From Streptomyces humicola (GTDB lineage: Bacteria; Actinomycetota; Actinomycetes; Streptomycetales; Streptomycetaceae), in NCBI RefSeq assembly GCF_024436035.1, contig NZ_JANFNG010000017.1:62001-126000 (forward strand): a stretch of DNA of 64,000 nucleotides, written 5' to 3'. Each line of letters opens with the position of its first letter. Position 1 is the stretch's first letter. Positions 8,218-16,751 of this stretch are shown piece after piece. A model generated the notes under the pieces. That model worked only from the letters and a program-made list of their open reading frames with translations. It did not search any database and was not told the DNA's origin. Made by a program: the position numbers and the translations under genes.

Positions 8218-11142
8218 ATGACAGAGACGACGAGCGGCCCGGCGCGTGGCTCTCGCTCCAAGAGCGGCAACGGCGCGAAGACGGCCAAGGCCGCGGGTGC
8301 CGGAAAGGGGCTGCGTATGGAGCGCATCCACACCACCCCGGGCATCCACCCGTACGACGAGGTGGCCTGGGAGCGCCGTGACGTCGTCATGACCAACTGG
8401 CGCGACGGCTCGATCAACTTCGAGCAGCGAGGCGTCGAATTCCCCGACTTCTGGTCGGTCAATGCGGTCAACATCGTCACCAGCAAGTACTTCCGCGGTG
8501 CAGTGGGCTCTCCGCAGCGCGAGAACAGCCTGAAGCAGCTCATCGACCGTGTGGTCAGGACCTACCGCAAGGCGGGCGAGGAGAACGGTTACTTCGCCTC
8601 CCCGGCCGACGCCGAGATCTTCGAGCACGAGCTCGCCTATGCGCTCCTGCACCAGATCTTCAGCTTCAACTCCCCGGTCTGGTTCAACGTCGGCACCGCC
8701 CAGCCGCAGCAGGTCTCCGCGTGCTTCATCCTCTCCGTCGACGACTCCATGGAGTCGATCCTCGACTGGTACAAGGAAGAAGGCATGATCTTCAAGGGCG
8801 GCTCGGGGGCCGGCCTCAACCTCTCCCGCATCCGCTCCTCCAAGGAACTCCTCTCCTCCGGCGGCAACGCCTCCGGACCGGTCTCCTTCATGCGCGGCGC
8901 CGACGCCTCCGCCGGCACGATCAAGTCCGGCGGCGCCACCCGCCGCGCCGCCAAGATGGTCGTCCTGGACGTCGACCACCCGGACGTCGAGGCCTTCATC
9001 GAGACCAAGGTGAAGGAGGAGGAGAAGATCCGCGCCCTGCGCGACGCCGGATTCGACATGGACCTGGGCGGCGAGGACATCACCTCCGTCCAGTACCAGA
9101 ACGCGAACAACTCGGTGCGGGTCAACGACGAGTTCATGCGGGCGGTCGAGAAGGGCGAGAAGTTCGGCCTGCGCGCCCGCCTGACCGGCGAGGTCATCGA
9201 GGAGGTCGAGGCCAAGGAGCTGTTCCGCAAGATGGCCGAGGCTGCTTGGGCCTGCGCCGACCCGGGCATTCAGTACGACGACACGATCAACCACTGGCAC
9301 ACCTCGCCGGAGAGCGGCCGCATCACCGCCTCCAACCCCTGCAGCGAGTACATGCACCTGGACAACTCCTCGTGCAACCTCGCCTCGTTGAACCTGATGA
9401 AGTTCCTGCGCGACGACGACCAGGGGAATCAGAGTTTCGACGCCGAGCGGTTCGCCAAGGTCGTCGAGCTGGTCATCACCGCGATGGACATCTCCATCTG
9501 CTTCGCCGACTTCCCGACCCAGAAGATCGGCGACACCACGCGCGCCTTCCGCCAGCTCGGCATCGGGTACGCCAACCTCGGCGCCCTGCTGATGGCCACC
9601 GGTCACGCCTACGACAGCGACGGCGGCCGTGCCCTCGCGGGAGCCATCACCTCGCTGATGACCGGCACGTCGTACAAGCGCTCCGCCGAACTGGCGGCGG
9701 TCGTCGGCCCGTACGACGGCTACGCCCGCAACGCGACCGCCCACAAGCGCGTCATGAAGCAGCACGCCGACGCCAACGCAGCCGCCAAGCGCATGGACGA
9801 CCTGGACACTCCCGTCTGGGCCGCGGCCACCGAGGCGTGGCAGGACGTCATCCGCCTCGGCGAGAAGAACGGTTTCCGCAACGCCCAGGCCTCGGTGCTC
9901 GCCCCGACCGGCACCATCGGCCTGATGATGGACTGCGACACCACTGGTATCGAGCCGGACCTGGCGCTGGTCAAGTTCAAGAAGCTCGTCGGCGGCGGCT
10001 CGATGCAGATCGTCAACAACACCGTCCCGAAGGCGCTCAAGCGGCTCGGCTACCAGCCGGAGCAGGTCGAGGCGATCGTCGCCCACATCGCCGACCACGG
10101 CAACGTCATCAACGCCCCCGGACTGAAGCCGGAGCACTACGAGGTCTTCGACTGCGCGATGGGCGAGCGGGCCATCTCGGCGATGGGCCACGTCCGCATG
10201 ATGGCGGCGACGCAGCCGTTCCTGTCGGGCGCGATCTCCAAGACCTGCAACGTGCCCGAGAGCGCCACCGTCGAGGAGATCGAGGAGATCTACTTCCAGG
10301 GCTGGAAGCTCGGTCTGAAGGCGCTGGCGATCTACCGCGACAACTGCAAGGTCGGTCAGCCGCTGTCGGCGAAGAAGAAGGAGGAGAAGGCCGCGGAAGA
10401 GGCGGCCCCGGCCACGACCGCGGCTCCGGCCGAGAAGATCGTCGAATACCGCCCGGTCCGCAGGCGCCTGCCGAAGGGCCGCCCCGGCATCACCACGTCC
10501 TTCACGGTGGGCGGCGCCGAGGGCTACATGACGGCCAACTCCTACCCGGACGACGGTCTGGGCGAGGTCTTCCTGAAGATGTCCAAGCAGGGTTCGACCC
10601 TCGCGGGCATGATGGACGCCTTCTCCATCGCGGTCTCGGTGGGCATGCAGTACGGCGTTCCGCTGGAGACGTACGTCTCGAAGTTCACCAACATGCGCTT
10701 CGAGCCGGCCGGTCTCACGGACGACCCGGACGTGCGGATGGCCCAGTCCATCGTCGACTACATCTTCCGCCGTCTTGCGCTGGACTTCCTGCCGTTCGAG
10801 ACCCGCTCGGCGCTCGGCATCCACTCCGCGGAGGAGCGCCAGCGCCACCTCGACACCGGTTCGTACGAGCCGTCGGTCGACGATGTCGAGGTCGACGTCG
10901 AGGGCCTGGCCCAGTCGGCGCCGCGCCACATCGAGCCGCCGAAGCAGGCACCGGCGGCGAAGCCCGAGGTGGTGGCGGCCGTCCCGGCTCCGAAGGAGGC
11001 GCACACCTCCACGGAACTCGCCGAGATCCAGCTCGGCATGAGCGCCGACGCACCGCTGTGCTTCTCCTGCGGTACGAAGATGCGCCGCGCGGGCAGCTGC
11101 TACGTCTGCGAGGGGTGCGGTTCCACGAGCGGTTGCAGCTGA
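8218..11142 (+). CDS. nrdJ: Adenosylcobalamin-dependent (class II) ribonucleotide reductase
   Basis: 974-residue NrdJ, reducing ribonucleotides to deoxyribonucleotides with an adenosylcobalamin radical and therefore independent of oxygen. Visible: SACFILSVDD (first redox Cys), the NPCSEYMHLDNSSCNLASLN active-site block, APTGTIGLMMDCDTTGIEPD, and a C-terminal cysteine-rich tail CFSCGTKMRR...CYVCEGCGSTSGCS, which acts in thioredoxin-linked re-reduction and zinc binding. An Ala/Glu/Lys-rich insertion (about residues 715-750) is a linker. GGGAGG precedes the ATG. The operon with nrdR is the Streptomyces norm. A long open frame on the opposite strand is a codon-bias artefact. Confidence 0.97.
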   Translation: MTETTSGPARGSRSKSGNGAKTAKAAGAGKGLRMERIHTTPGIHPYDEVAWERRDVVMTNWRDGSINFEQRGVEFPDFWSVNAVNIVTSKYFRGAVGSPQRENSLKQLIDRVVRTYRKAGEENGYFASPADAEIFEHELAYALLHQIFSFNSPVWFNVGTAQPQQVSACFILSVDDSMESILDWYKEEGMIFKGGSGAGLNLSRIRSSKELLSSGGNASGPVSFMRGADASAGTIKSGGATRRAAKMVVLDVDHPDVEAFIETKVKEEEKIRALRDAGFDMDLGGEDITSVQYQNANNSVRVNDEFMRAVEKGEKFGLRARLTGEVIEEVEAKELFRKMAEAAWACADPGIQYDDTINHWHTSPESGRITASNPCSEYMHLDNSSCNLASLNLMKFLRDDDQGNQSFDAERFAKVVELVITAMDISICFADFPTQKIGDTTRAFRQLGIGYANLGALLMATGHAYDSDGGRALAGAITSLMTGTSYKRSAELAAVVGPYDGYARNATAHKRVMKQHADANAAAKRMDDLDTPVWAAATEAWQDVIRLGEKNGFRNAQASVLAPTGTIGLMMDCDTTGIEPDLALVKFKKLVGGGSMQIVNNTVPKALKRLGYQPEQVEAIVAHIADHGNVINAPGLKPEHYEVFDCAMGERAISAMGHVRMMAATQPFLSGAISKTCNVPESATVEEIEEIYFQGWKLGLKALAIYRDNCKVGQPLSAKKKEEKAAEEAAPATTAAPAEKIVEYRPVRRRLPKGRPGITTSFTVGGAEGYMTANSYPDDGLGEVFLKMSKQGSTLAGMMDAFSIAVSVGMQYGVPLETYVSKFTNMRFEPAGLTDDPDVRMAQSIVDYIFRRLALDFLPFETRSALGIHSAEERQRHLDTGSYEPSVDDVEVDVEGLAQSAPRHIEPPKQAPAAKPEVVAAVPAPKEAHTSTELAEIQLGMSADAPLCFSCGTKMRRAGSCYVCEGCGSTSGCS

Positions 11143-11174
11143 TCATCTGGCTTTCACTCTGACGGGTGAATGTT

Positions 11175-11212
11175 GAGGCGGGGCATGGACTTTCGGGTCC
11201 GTGCCCCGCCTC
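11175..11212 (+). terminator. nrdJ terminator
   Basis: 16-bp stem (11175-11190 with 11197-11212) containing one G-T wobble, 6-nt loop, 32 nt after the nrdJ stop. Confidence 0.82.
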
Positions 11213-11255
11213 GTCGTCATCGGTCCACGGGCATGGAGAGCGCCGCGAGCGGCTC

Positions 11256-11261
11256 TACGAT
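11256..11261 (+). promoter_or_regulatory. -10 hexamer of leaderless YdbC-like gene
   Basis: TACGAT ends 6 nt before the GTG start at 11268, so transcription would begin at the start codon. No ribosome site fits and no clear -35 is seen. Confidence 0.55.
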
Positions 11262-11267
11262 GGCGCG

Positions 11268-11873
11268 GTGCTGGTGAAGTGGATGCGCTGCCGGGTGCTG
11301 GACCCAATGCGCTTCGAGCAGGGGCAGCTCGCGTGGAAGGCCCTGTTGGGCGAGCCCGGTTTCCGGGGGCAGGGCGGCGGGTGGGGGCGTGAGCGGCCCG
11401 ACGAGGCCCACGTGTTCTGCTTTTGGGAGAACCGTGCGTACTACGACATGTTCATGGCCGGGCCGCATGACGCGCTCGCCATGGTCCAGGCGGGCACGTA
11501 CGACCGCGCCGATGTGCGCCTCTTCGAGCAGCGCCAGGAGGTGAAGGTCGGCTTCACGGCGCATTTCTCGGACGCCGATGTGCTGCGCGCCGCGCATTGC
11601 CGTGTGCGTCCCGGGCAGGTGGAGCACTTCATGGTGGCGCAGGAGAAGGTGTGGAACCCGGCCATGGCGGGATCGCCGGGGATGTTGCGGGGGATCTTCG
11701 CGGAGGGCGCGGGGAGCGAATTCCTGGTGCTGTCGATGTGGGACTCCGCCAACGAGCGTGGGAAGTACCGGGGCGAGTCGATCGGGCGTCTGGAGCAGCG
11801 GGCGGGGCTCGACGGGGACGTGGTGTCGGTGGCGGGTGAGATCGTGGACGTTGTGCAGGCGTGGACGGTCTGA
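11268..11873 (+). CDS. YdbC-like protein (DUF4937-type, dimeric alpha/beta-barrel fold)
   Basis: 201-residue protein starting VLVKWMRCRV at a GTG. It looks like a two-copy repeat of an ABM-like domain: an N-terminal half ending near VRLFEQRQEV and a second half with CRVRPGQVEHFMVAQEKVWNPAMAGSPGMLRG...LVLSMWDS. Proteins annotated YdbC in Streptomyces have this arrangement; no biochemical role is established that I know of. The start was chosen because a -10 hexamer sits 6 nt upstream and the upstream in-frame codons overlap the nrdJ terminator. The next gene begins 22 nt downstream and may be cotranscribed. Confidence 0.75.
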   Translation: MLVKWMRCRVLDPMRFEQGQLAWKALLGEPGFRGQGGGWGRERPDEAHVFCFWENRAYYDMFMAGPHDALAMVQAGTYDRADVRLFEQRQEVKVGFTAHFSDADVLRAAHCRVRPGQVEHFMVAQEKVWNPAMAGSPGMLRGIFAEGAGSEFLVLSMWDSANERGKYRGESIGRLEQRAGLDGDVVSVAGEIVDVVQAWTV

Positions 11874-11895
11874 GCGTCGGAGGGATGCGACGGCG

Positions 11896-12723
11896 ATGGA
11901 CACGATGCGGGACACGATTCTGGTGACGGGTGGTACGGGGGTGCTGGGCGCCCGGGTGGTGCAGCGGCTGGCGGAGGGCGGTCGCCCGGTGCGGGTGCTG
12001 AGCCGGCGCCTGCGGTGGGCCGACGCCCGGGTGCCGGAGAAGGCGGAGTGGGCGGTCGGTGATCTGGCCGAGGGGACGGGGCTCGACGCCGCGCTGGACG
12101 GGGTCGGCACGGTGGTGCACTGTGCGAGCGACCCGCGCCGGTGGAAGAACGACGTCACGGGTGCGCGCCATCTGCTCGCGGCAGCGCGGAAGGCCGGTTC
12201 CCCGCACGTGCTGTATGTGTCGATCGTCGGGATCGACAAAGTGCCGTTCGGCTACTACCGGGCGAAGCTCGAGGTCGAGCGGTTGGTGGAGCGCTCCGGA
12301 CTGCCGTGGACGGTGTTGCGGGCGACCCAGTTCCACGACTTGGTGCTTGTGATCGGGCAGCAGGTGGGGCGGTTGCCGGTGGTCCCGGTGCCGTCGGGTG
12401 TGGTGCTGCAGCCGGTGGACGTCGGGGACGTGGCAGTGCGCGTGGCGGAGCTGGCGGTGGGAGAGCCGGCGGGCCGTGCGCCGGACCTGGGCGGTCCAGC
12501 CGAGTGGCGGTTGGCCGAGGCGGTACGTGCGGTGCTGCGGGCAAAGGGCAGGCGGCGGCCGGTCGTCGAGGTGCCTGTGCCGGGCGCGGCGATCAGGGCG
12601 GTGCGGGAGGGCGCGCTGCTGGTTCCGGGGGACAGGATGGGGCGGCGGGGATTCGAGGAGTTCCTCGCGGCCGCGCCGCTGGGTGACCGCGCCTACGGGG
12701 CGGCCCAGCGCGCCGGCTCCTGA
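11896..12723 (+). CDS. NmrA-type NAD(P)-dependent epimerase/reductase
   Basis: 275-residue atypical short-chain dehydrogenase. The Rossmann nucleotide motif TGGTGVLGARVV lies at about residues 11-22; WAVGDLAEGTGLDAAL and VVHCASDPRRW are the following strands. YYRAKLEVERLVERSGLPWTVLRATQF carries the YxxxK pair typical of NmrA-like and SDR_a5 members. The substrate is unknown. ATG at 11896 follows GGAGGG; a second ATG at 11905 is possible. It converges on the TetR gene with a 9-nt gap. It could equally be a redox sensor, as NmrA proteins often lack catalytic activity. Confidence 0.82.
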   Translation: MDTMRDTILVTGGTGVLGARVVQRLAEGGRPVRVLSRRLRWADARVPEKAEWAVGDLAEGTGLDAALDGVGTVVHCASDPRRWKNDVTGARHLLAAARKAGSPHVLYVSIVGIDKVPFGYYRAKLEVERLVERSGLPWTVLRATQFHDLVLVIGQQVGRLPVVPVPSGVVLQPVDVGDVAVRVAELAVGEPAGRAPDLGGPAEWRLAEAVRAVLRAKGRRRPVVEVPVPGAAIRAVREGALLVPGDRMGRRGFEEFLAAAPLGDRAYGAAQRAGS

Positions 12724-12732
12724 CGGGCCGAG

Positions 12733-13353
12733 TCAGCGCGTGAGGTGGCGCGCGTCGTCGTCGGCCGGGGCGAGCATCCGGCGCAGGGCGGCCGTCAGTT
12801 GTCCGGCGAGTGCGGCGTCCACCGGCGCGTGGCGGCCCATCAGGCGGTACCACATGGTGCCGAAGCAGAAGTCGACGGCGAGGTCGAGTGCGATGTCGTC
12901 GTCGCTGAGGTCGCCGCGTTCGACGCCCCGGGCGAGCAGGTCGCGCAGCGCGGTTCGGCGGGGACCGATCACGGTGGCCTGGAGCCGGGACGAGAGCTCG
13001 GGGTCGTGCTGCGATTCGGCCATGAGGCCGACGATCGCCTCGCCGGTGAGGCGTTGGACGAGCGCGAAGGTCGCCTCCAGCAGGGTGCGGACATCGCGCA
13101 GGGTGTCGCCGCTGTCGGGTTGGAGGCGGGCGGCCTCGCGAAGGGCGAGGTCGCGCAGGGCCTCCATAAGTACCGCTTCCTTCGTGGGCCACCAGCGGTA
13201 GACGGTCTGCCGGCCGACGCCTGCCTTCTCTGCGATGCCCTTGATGGTCAGGGCCTGGTAGCCGTCGCGCTGGCACAGCTCGAGTGCGGCGTCGAGGATC
13301 GCCGCGCGGGCCGTCTCGCTGCGCGGCCTGCCGCGCCCTGCCGTCTCCGTCAT
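12733..13353 (-). CDS. TetR-family transcriptional repressor
   Basis: 206-residue regulator. The N-terminal HTH runs AAILDAALELCQRDGYQALTIKGIAEKAGVGRQTVYRWWPTKEAVLMEAL (about residues 16-64) and is a textbook TetR DNA-binding domain. The C-terminal helical ligand domain carries no assignable specificity. It is divergent from an SDR gene, its most likely target. ATG at 13353 is preceded, 7 nt upstream on the minus strand, by TAAAGT, so the mRNA is probably leaderless. A direct repeat of CACGGTG at 13372 and 13400 lies between the two genes and is a candidate operator. Confidence 0.92.
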   Translation of the reverse strand: MTETAGRGRPRSETARAAILDAALELCQRDGYQALTIKGIAEKAGVGRQTVYRWWPTKEAVLMEALRDLALREAARLQPDSGDTLRDVRTLLEATFALVQRLTGEAIVGLMAESQHDPELSSRLQATVIGPRRTALRDLLARGVERGDLSDDDIALDLAVDFCFGTMWYRLMGRHAPVDAALAGQLTAALRRMLAPADDDARHLTR

Positions 13354-13360
13354 GGAACCC

Positions 13361-13366
13361 ACTTTA
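13361..13366 (-). promoter_or_regulatory. -10 hexamer of leaderless TetR gene
   Basis: TAAAGT on the minus strand, 7 nt before the ATG at 13353; transcription would start at the initiation codon. Confidence 0.55.
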
Positions 13367-13371
13367 CAAGA

Positions 13372-13411
13372 CACGGTGCCTCGGATACCTTTAACGAGTC
13401 ACGGTGGTTCG
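13372..13411. promoter_or_regulatory. Direct repeat between TetR and SDR genes (candidate operator)
   Basis: CACGGTGCCTCG (13372-13383) and CACGGTGGTTCG (13400-13411) match at 10 of 12 positions. They flank TACCTT (13386-13391), a possible -10 for the SDR gene, and lie just upstream of the TetR -10. A bound repressor could block both promoters. Confidence 0.5.
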
Positions 13412-13436
13412 TAATGGTGAGCGGACGGAGCGGACG

Positions 13437-14222
13437 ATGAGCGCACAGCTGGGCGAACGGCCCGAACGGGCCGAACGGGCCGAACGTGCCGAGCATGTGG
13501 TGGTCGTCGGCGGTACCTCGGGTATCGGTTTGGCAGCGGCGGAGCGGCAGCTGCGCCGGGGCAGGGAGGTCGTCGTCACGGGGCGGGATCCGGGCAGGCT
13601 GACCGCGGCCCTGAAGGAGTTGGAGCAGGCAGGGGCCGGTGCGACGGGTGAGGTCGTGGACGCGCGGGACGATGCGGCGATGCGCGGCCTGTTCGGCCGG
13701 CTCGGCGCGGTGGATCACGTGGTGGTGACGGTGACGGGCGCGAGCGCCGCCGGGCCGTTCCGGTCCATCGCAGCGTCCGATCTGCGGGCGGCCGCGGAGG
13801 GCAAGCTCGTTGCGCAGTCGGTAGCGGCGCAGGCCGCCCTTGAGGTGTTGCGCCCCGGCGGTTCCCTCACCTTCGTCTCGGCGGGGTCTGCGGGAGCGGC
13901 GATACCGGGCACGGCGGGGCTCGCGGCCGTCAATGCCGCGGTGGAGGCGATGATCCCCGTGCTCGCCGTGGAGCTTGCGCCCACCCGCGTCAACGCCGTC
14001 TCGCCCGGCATCATCGACACGCCCTGGTGGGACTGGCTGGATGCCGACGCGCGGCAGCAGACGTTCGACGCCTACGCCGCCAGCGCCCCGGCCGGCCGGG
14101 TCGGTCGCGCCGGCGATGTCGCCGATGCCATCGGCTACCTGATCGAGGCCACGTTCGTCACCGGTGTCGTCCTGCCGGTGGACGGCGGAGCGCGGCACCG
14201 TCCGGCGTCGGCCTCTGTGTAG
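13437..14222 (+). CDS. Short-chain dehydrogenase/reductase
   Basis: 261-residue classical-type SDR. The N-terminus is a repetitive AERAERAERAE stretch (residues ~8-18), then VVVVGGTSGIGLAAAERQL, which includes TGxxxGIG-like cofactor binding with Gly in place of the first Thr. A catalytic Ser is plausible in LTFVSAGSAGA, but the usual YxxxK is replaced: after that Ser comes GTAGLAAVNAAVEAMIPVLAVELAPTRVNAVSPG, where no Tyr is visible. This is seen in several Streptomyces SDRs and makes activity uncertain. ATG at 13437 follows GGAGCGG. Likely regulated by the divergent TetR protein. Confidence 0.85.
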   Translation: MSAQLGERPERAERAERAEHVVVVGGTSGIGLAAAERQLRRGREVVVTGRDPGRLTAALKELEQAGAGATGEVVDARDDAAMRGLFGRLGAVDHVVVTVTGASAAGPFRSIAASDLRAAAEGKLVAQSVAAQAALEVLRPGGSLTFVSAGSAGAAIPGTAGLAAVNAAVEAMIPVLAVELAPTRVNAVSPGIIDTPWWDWLDADARQQTFDAYAASAPAGRVGRAGDVADAIGYLIEATFVTGVVLPVDGGARHRPASASV

Positions 14223-14314
14223 GGGCGGGCAGGGCCGGCGCGAAAGAGCAGGCGGTGAGTTTGCGCACAGGATGATTGACCCGGATGGGGGGTGATGTCA
14301 GAGTTTCCGTCGCC

Positions 14315-15271
14315 ATGACCGTTGATCCCGACCTTCCCGAGCGCTACGACCGGGCTCTCGCCAGCCTGCGAGGCCTGTCCGTGGGCGATGCGCTCGGCTC
14401 CCAGTTCTCCGTTCCCGCCAATTACGCGGCCCTCAAGAGCGGCGGACTGCCGACCGCTCCCTGGCGGTGGACCGACGACACCGAGATGGCCACTTCGGTC
14501 GTGGCGGGTCTCGTGGTGCACGGCCGGATCGACCAGGATGCCCTTGCCATGTCCTTCGCCGAGCACCATGACGTGAGCCGCGGCTACGGTGCCAACGTCG
14601 ACCGGATGCTCAGGGCGATCCGGCACGAGGGCCGGGACTGGCGGGAGCTGGCGGCGGGCTTCTTCAACGGACAGGGATCGTGGGGCAATGGCGCTGCCAT
14701 GCGGATCGCCCCGCTCGGTGCCTGGTATGCGGGTGACCCGGAGCAGGCAACGCATCAGGCCGAGATCTCTGCGTACACCACCCACCAGCACCGTGAGGCG
14801 GTGGTCGGCACCATGGCCGTGGCGGCTGCCGCCGCCCTCGTCGCCGACCCACAAGGGCCCAAGGCCCCGGCGGAGCTGCTGACCGCCGTGATGGAACTCG
14901 TGCCGCGCAGTGCTGTCCAGGCCGGGCTGCGCCGAGCGAGCGACATGCTCGACTACGCGGATGTGGGCACGGTGGCCGCGGTGCTCGGCTGTGGCCGCCG
15001 TACCAGTGCGCACGACACCGTGCCGTTCGCGCTGTGGGCCGTGGCGCGGCATCTCGACGACTACGAGCGCGCGTTCTGGTCGACGGCACGTGCGGGGGGC
15101 GACGTCGACACCACGTGCGCCATCGTCGGGGGCGTTCTGGCGGCGCGGCCTTCGGGCGCTCCCCCCGCCGAGTGGGAACGCCGCACCGAACCGCTGCCGG
15201 GCTGGCTTCCGCGGAGTCCTGCCGGAGAGGGCAGGGCCGGTGCAGCCCGGAGGGACGCAGGCGTACGCTGA
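14315..15271 (+). CDS. ADP-ribosylglycohydrolase family protein (DraG-like)
   Basis: 318-residue protein of the DraG/ARH fold, which hydrolyses ADP-ribose from proteins or ADP-ribosylated small molecules using a di-magnesium centre. Metal ligands are visible in RWTDDTEMA (about residues 49-57) and [18 protein letters not shown] (about 259-276); the N-terminal [18 protein letters not shown] is also family-typical. ATG at 14315 was chosen over in-frame starts further upstream because the family begins close to [12 protein letters not shown]. It ends 7 nt before rnhB. The target is unknown. Confidence 0.88.
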   Translation: MTVDPDLPERYDRALASLRGLSVGDALGSQFSVPANYAALKSGGLPTAPWRWTDDTEMATSVVAGLVVHGRIDQDALAMSFAEHHDVSRGYGANVDRMLRAIRHEGRDWRELAAGFFNGQGSWGNGAAMRIAPLGAWYAGDPEQATHQAEISAYTTHQHREAVVGTMAVAAAAALVADPQGPKAPAELLTAVMELVPRSAVQAGLRRASDMLDYADVGTVAAVLGCGRRTSAHDTVPFALWAVARHLDDYERAFWSTARAGGDVDTTCAIVGGVLAARPSGAPPAEWERRTEPLPGWLPRSPAGEGRAGAARRDAGVR

Positions 15272-15278
15272 CAGCGCC

Positions 15279-15974
15279 ATGCCCTACGAACCTCCTACTC
15301 ACCAGGTCGAGCGGTCGATCCGAGCCACTCTCGGAGCGAAGATCGTTGCAGGCGTTGACGAAGTCGGCCGCGGAGCATGGGCGGGGCCGGTCACTGTGTG
15401 CGCCGCTGTCACCGGTCTGCGCCGACCGCCCGAGGGCCTCACCGATTCGAAGCTGCTGCCCGTCCCTCGCCGTACGGCACTCGCCGGGCAGCTCCTCACC
15501 TGGGTGAGCGATCATGCCTTGGGCCACGCCTCGCCGGAGGAGATCGACGAACTCGGCATGACGGCCGCCTTGCGCCTTGCGGCGGAGCGCGCGCTTGCGG
15601 GGCTGTCGGTTCGTCCCGATGCCGTGATCCTCGACGGCAAGCACGACTATCTCGGCGCTCCTTGGAGTGTGCGCACTGTGATCAAGGGCGATCAGTCGTG
15701 CGTCTCGGTCGCTGCCGCCTCCGTGATTGCCAAGGTGCACCGCGATGCGTTCATGGCCGAACTGGGGGCTCATCACACCGCGTTCGGATTCGACTCCAAC
15801 GCGGGGTACCCTTCGCCGGTGCATCGCGCCGCTCTGGAGGAGTGGGGTCCCACCCCGTACCACCGGTTGTCCTGGGCCTACCTCGATGCGCTGCCGCGGT
15901 GGCGCCACCTGAGGAAGATCCGCGCATCCGCCGACGTGGCGGAGGAGATCGAGCAGTTGGGGTTCGATTTTTGA
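15279..15974 (+). CDS. rnhB: Ribonuclease HII
   Basis: 231-residue RNase HII, which cuts RNA in RNA-DNA hybrids and single ribonucleotides in DNA. The active-site block [13 protein letters not shown] supplies Asp27 and Glu28; further acidic residues include Asp119 in [14 protein letters not shown] and [14 protein letters not shown] are conserved family segments. ATG at 15279, 7 nt after the ADP-ribosylglycohydrolase stop. TACGCT at 15264-15269 lies 9 nt upstream, so a short or leaderless transcript in addition to read-through is possible. Placement near NrdJ, LexA and RecQ-like genes suits genome maintenance. Confidence 0.96.
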   Translation: MPYEPPTHQVERSIRATLGAKIVAGVDEVGRGAWAGPVTVCAAVTGLRRPPEGLTDSKLLPVPRRTALAGQLLTWVSDHALGHASPEEIDELGMTAALRLAAERALAGLSVRPDAVILDGKHDYLGAPWSVRTVIKGDQSCVSVAAASVIAKVHRDAFMAELGAHHTAFGFDSNAGYPSPVHRAALEEWGPTPYHRLSWAYLDALPRWRHLRKIRASADVAEEIEQLGFDF

Positions 15975-16036
15975 CCGGTACGTTTTCGACCCACCCGCCG
16001 CTGCGTCCGTGCAGCGCATTTGATAGACAACTCACC

Positions 16037-16654
16037 ATGCCTCTCATCCCCGAGGAGCCACAGATTCACGAGAGTGTCCCGGGCCCGCGCGCCACAGCGG
16101 GGGGAACCCGAACTCCGCAGGCCCCCCGTCCCGTTCCGGCTCCTGGTCCCCGACCCGCCCCGCGCCCGGCCCCGCCGCGCGCGGCACGTACTCATCCCTC
16201 GCCCGGTCGCCCTGGGTCGGCCCGGCCCGGTGCACCTGCCGCCTCGGGCGTGCCGGCGCAGGCACGTCCCGCGGATGCGGACGTCCAGATCCAGCTCGTC
16301 CCGGCCACGGACGCCACCGCCGTCACGGCTGCCGACGAGGCGGTCGATGTGCTGCTGGACTCCGGACGGGCCCCGTCCGACATCCTGGTACTGACGACCG
16401 GCGACATCCATCCGTGGGCGCAGCACGAGCTGTCGTTCGGGGAGGAGTCCTACTGGCGCCAGCAGGACGAGGGCAGCGACGTCTTCTATGCGTCGGCCAC
16501 CTCCGGACGCGTCGCCAAGCGCCCCGCCGTGGTGCTCGCGGTCAACGGCGGCACCGATGAGGAGTCCGCTCGCGCACTGCCCGCAGCCATGGGACGTGCC
16601 GGGGCGCTGCTGGTCGTGTGCGGCGATCCCGAGCGGTTGCGCACCCTCCTCTGA
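16037..16654 (+). CDS. Uncharacterised protein with Pro/Arg/Ala-rich N-terminus
   Basis: 205 residues. The first ~75 are low-complexity Pro-Ala-Arg, likely disordered. The C-terminal ~130 residues are compact: DADVQIQLVPATDATAVTAADEAVDVLLDSGRAPSDILVLTTGD, ESYWRQQDEGSDVFYASATSGRVAKRPAVVLAVNGG and GALLVVCGDPERLRTLL. The last pieces recall the C-terminal helicase-like segment of UvrD/Rep proteins (LVVCGDPERL), and the order of strands resembles the last Rossmann-like domain of superfamily-1 helicases without the ATPase core. I do not recognise a named family. It lies between rnhB and the RecQ-like gene. Confidence 0.7.
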   Translation: MPLIPEEPQIHESVPGPRATAGGTRTPQAPRPVPAPGPRPAPRPAPPRAARTHPSPGRPGSARPGAPAASGVPAQARPADADVQIQLVPATDATAVTAADEAVDVLLDSGRAPSDILVLTTGDIHPWAQHELSFGEESYWRQQDEGSDVFYASATSGRVAKRPAVVLAVNGGTDEESARALPAAMGRAGALLVVCGDPERLRTLL

Positions 16655-16711
16655 GCCCGAGCTCCGAGTGGGGGCGGCGCAGCGGTGCGGTCGCGGGTCG
16701 CCCGCCGTCCC

Positions 16712-16751
16712 GTCAGCGCGCCGTGTGGCGTCTCAGCGCGCCGTGTGGCGT
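16712..16751. repeat. 20-bp tandem duplication at a gene 3' end
   Basis: Two copies (16712-16731 and 16732-16751) differ at one base. The inner copy contains the last codons and stop of the minus-strand gene that ends at 16733; the outer copy repeats stop-proximal sequence just beyond it. Confidence 0.85.

Noticed and set aside
7969-11004. A 1011-codon open frame on the minus strand opposite nrdJ
   Set aside because: It mirrors the strongly GC-biased codons of nrdJ, has no ribosome site and its translation is low-complexity Arg/Leu/Val/Gly-rich. nrdJ is beyond doubt on the other strand.
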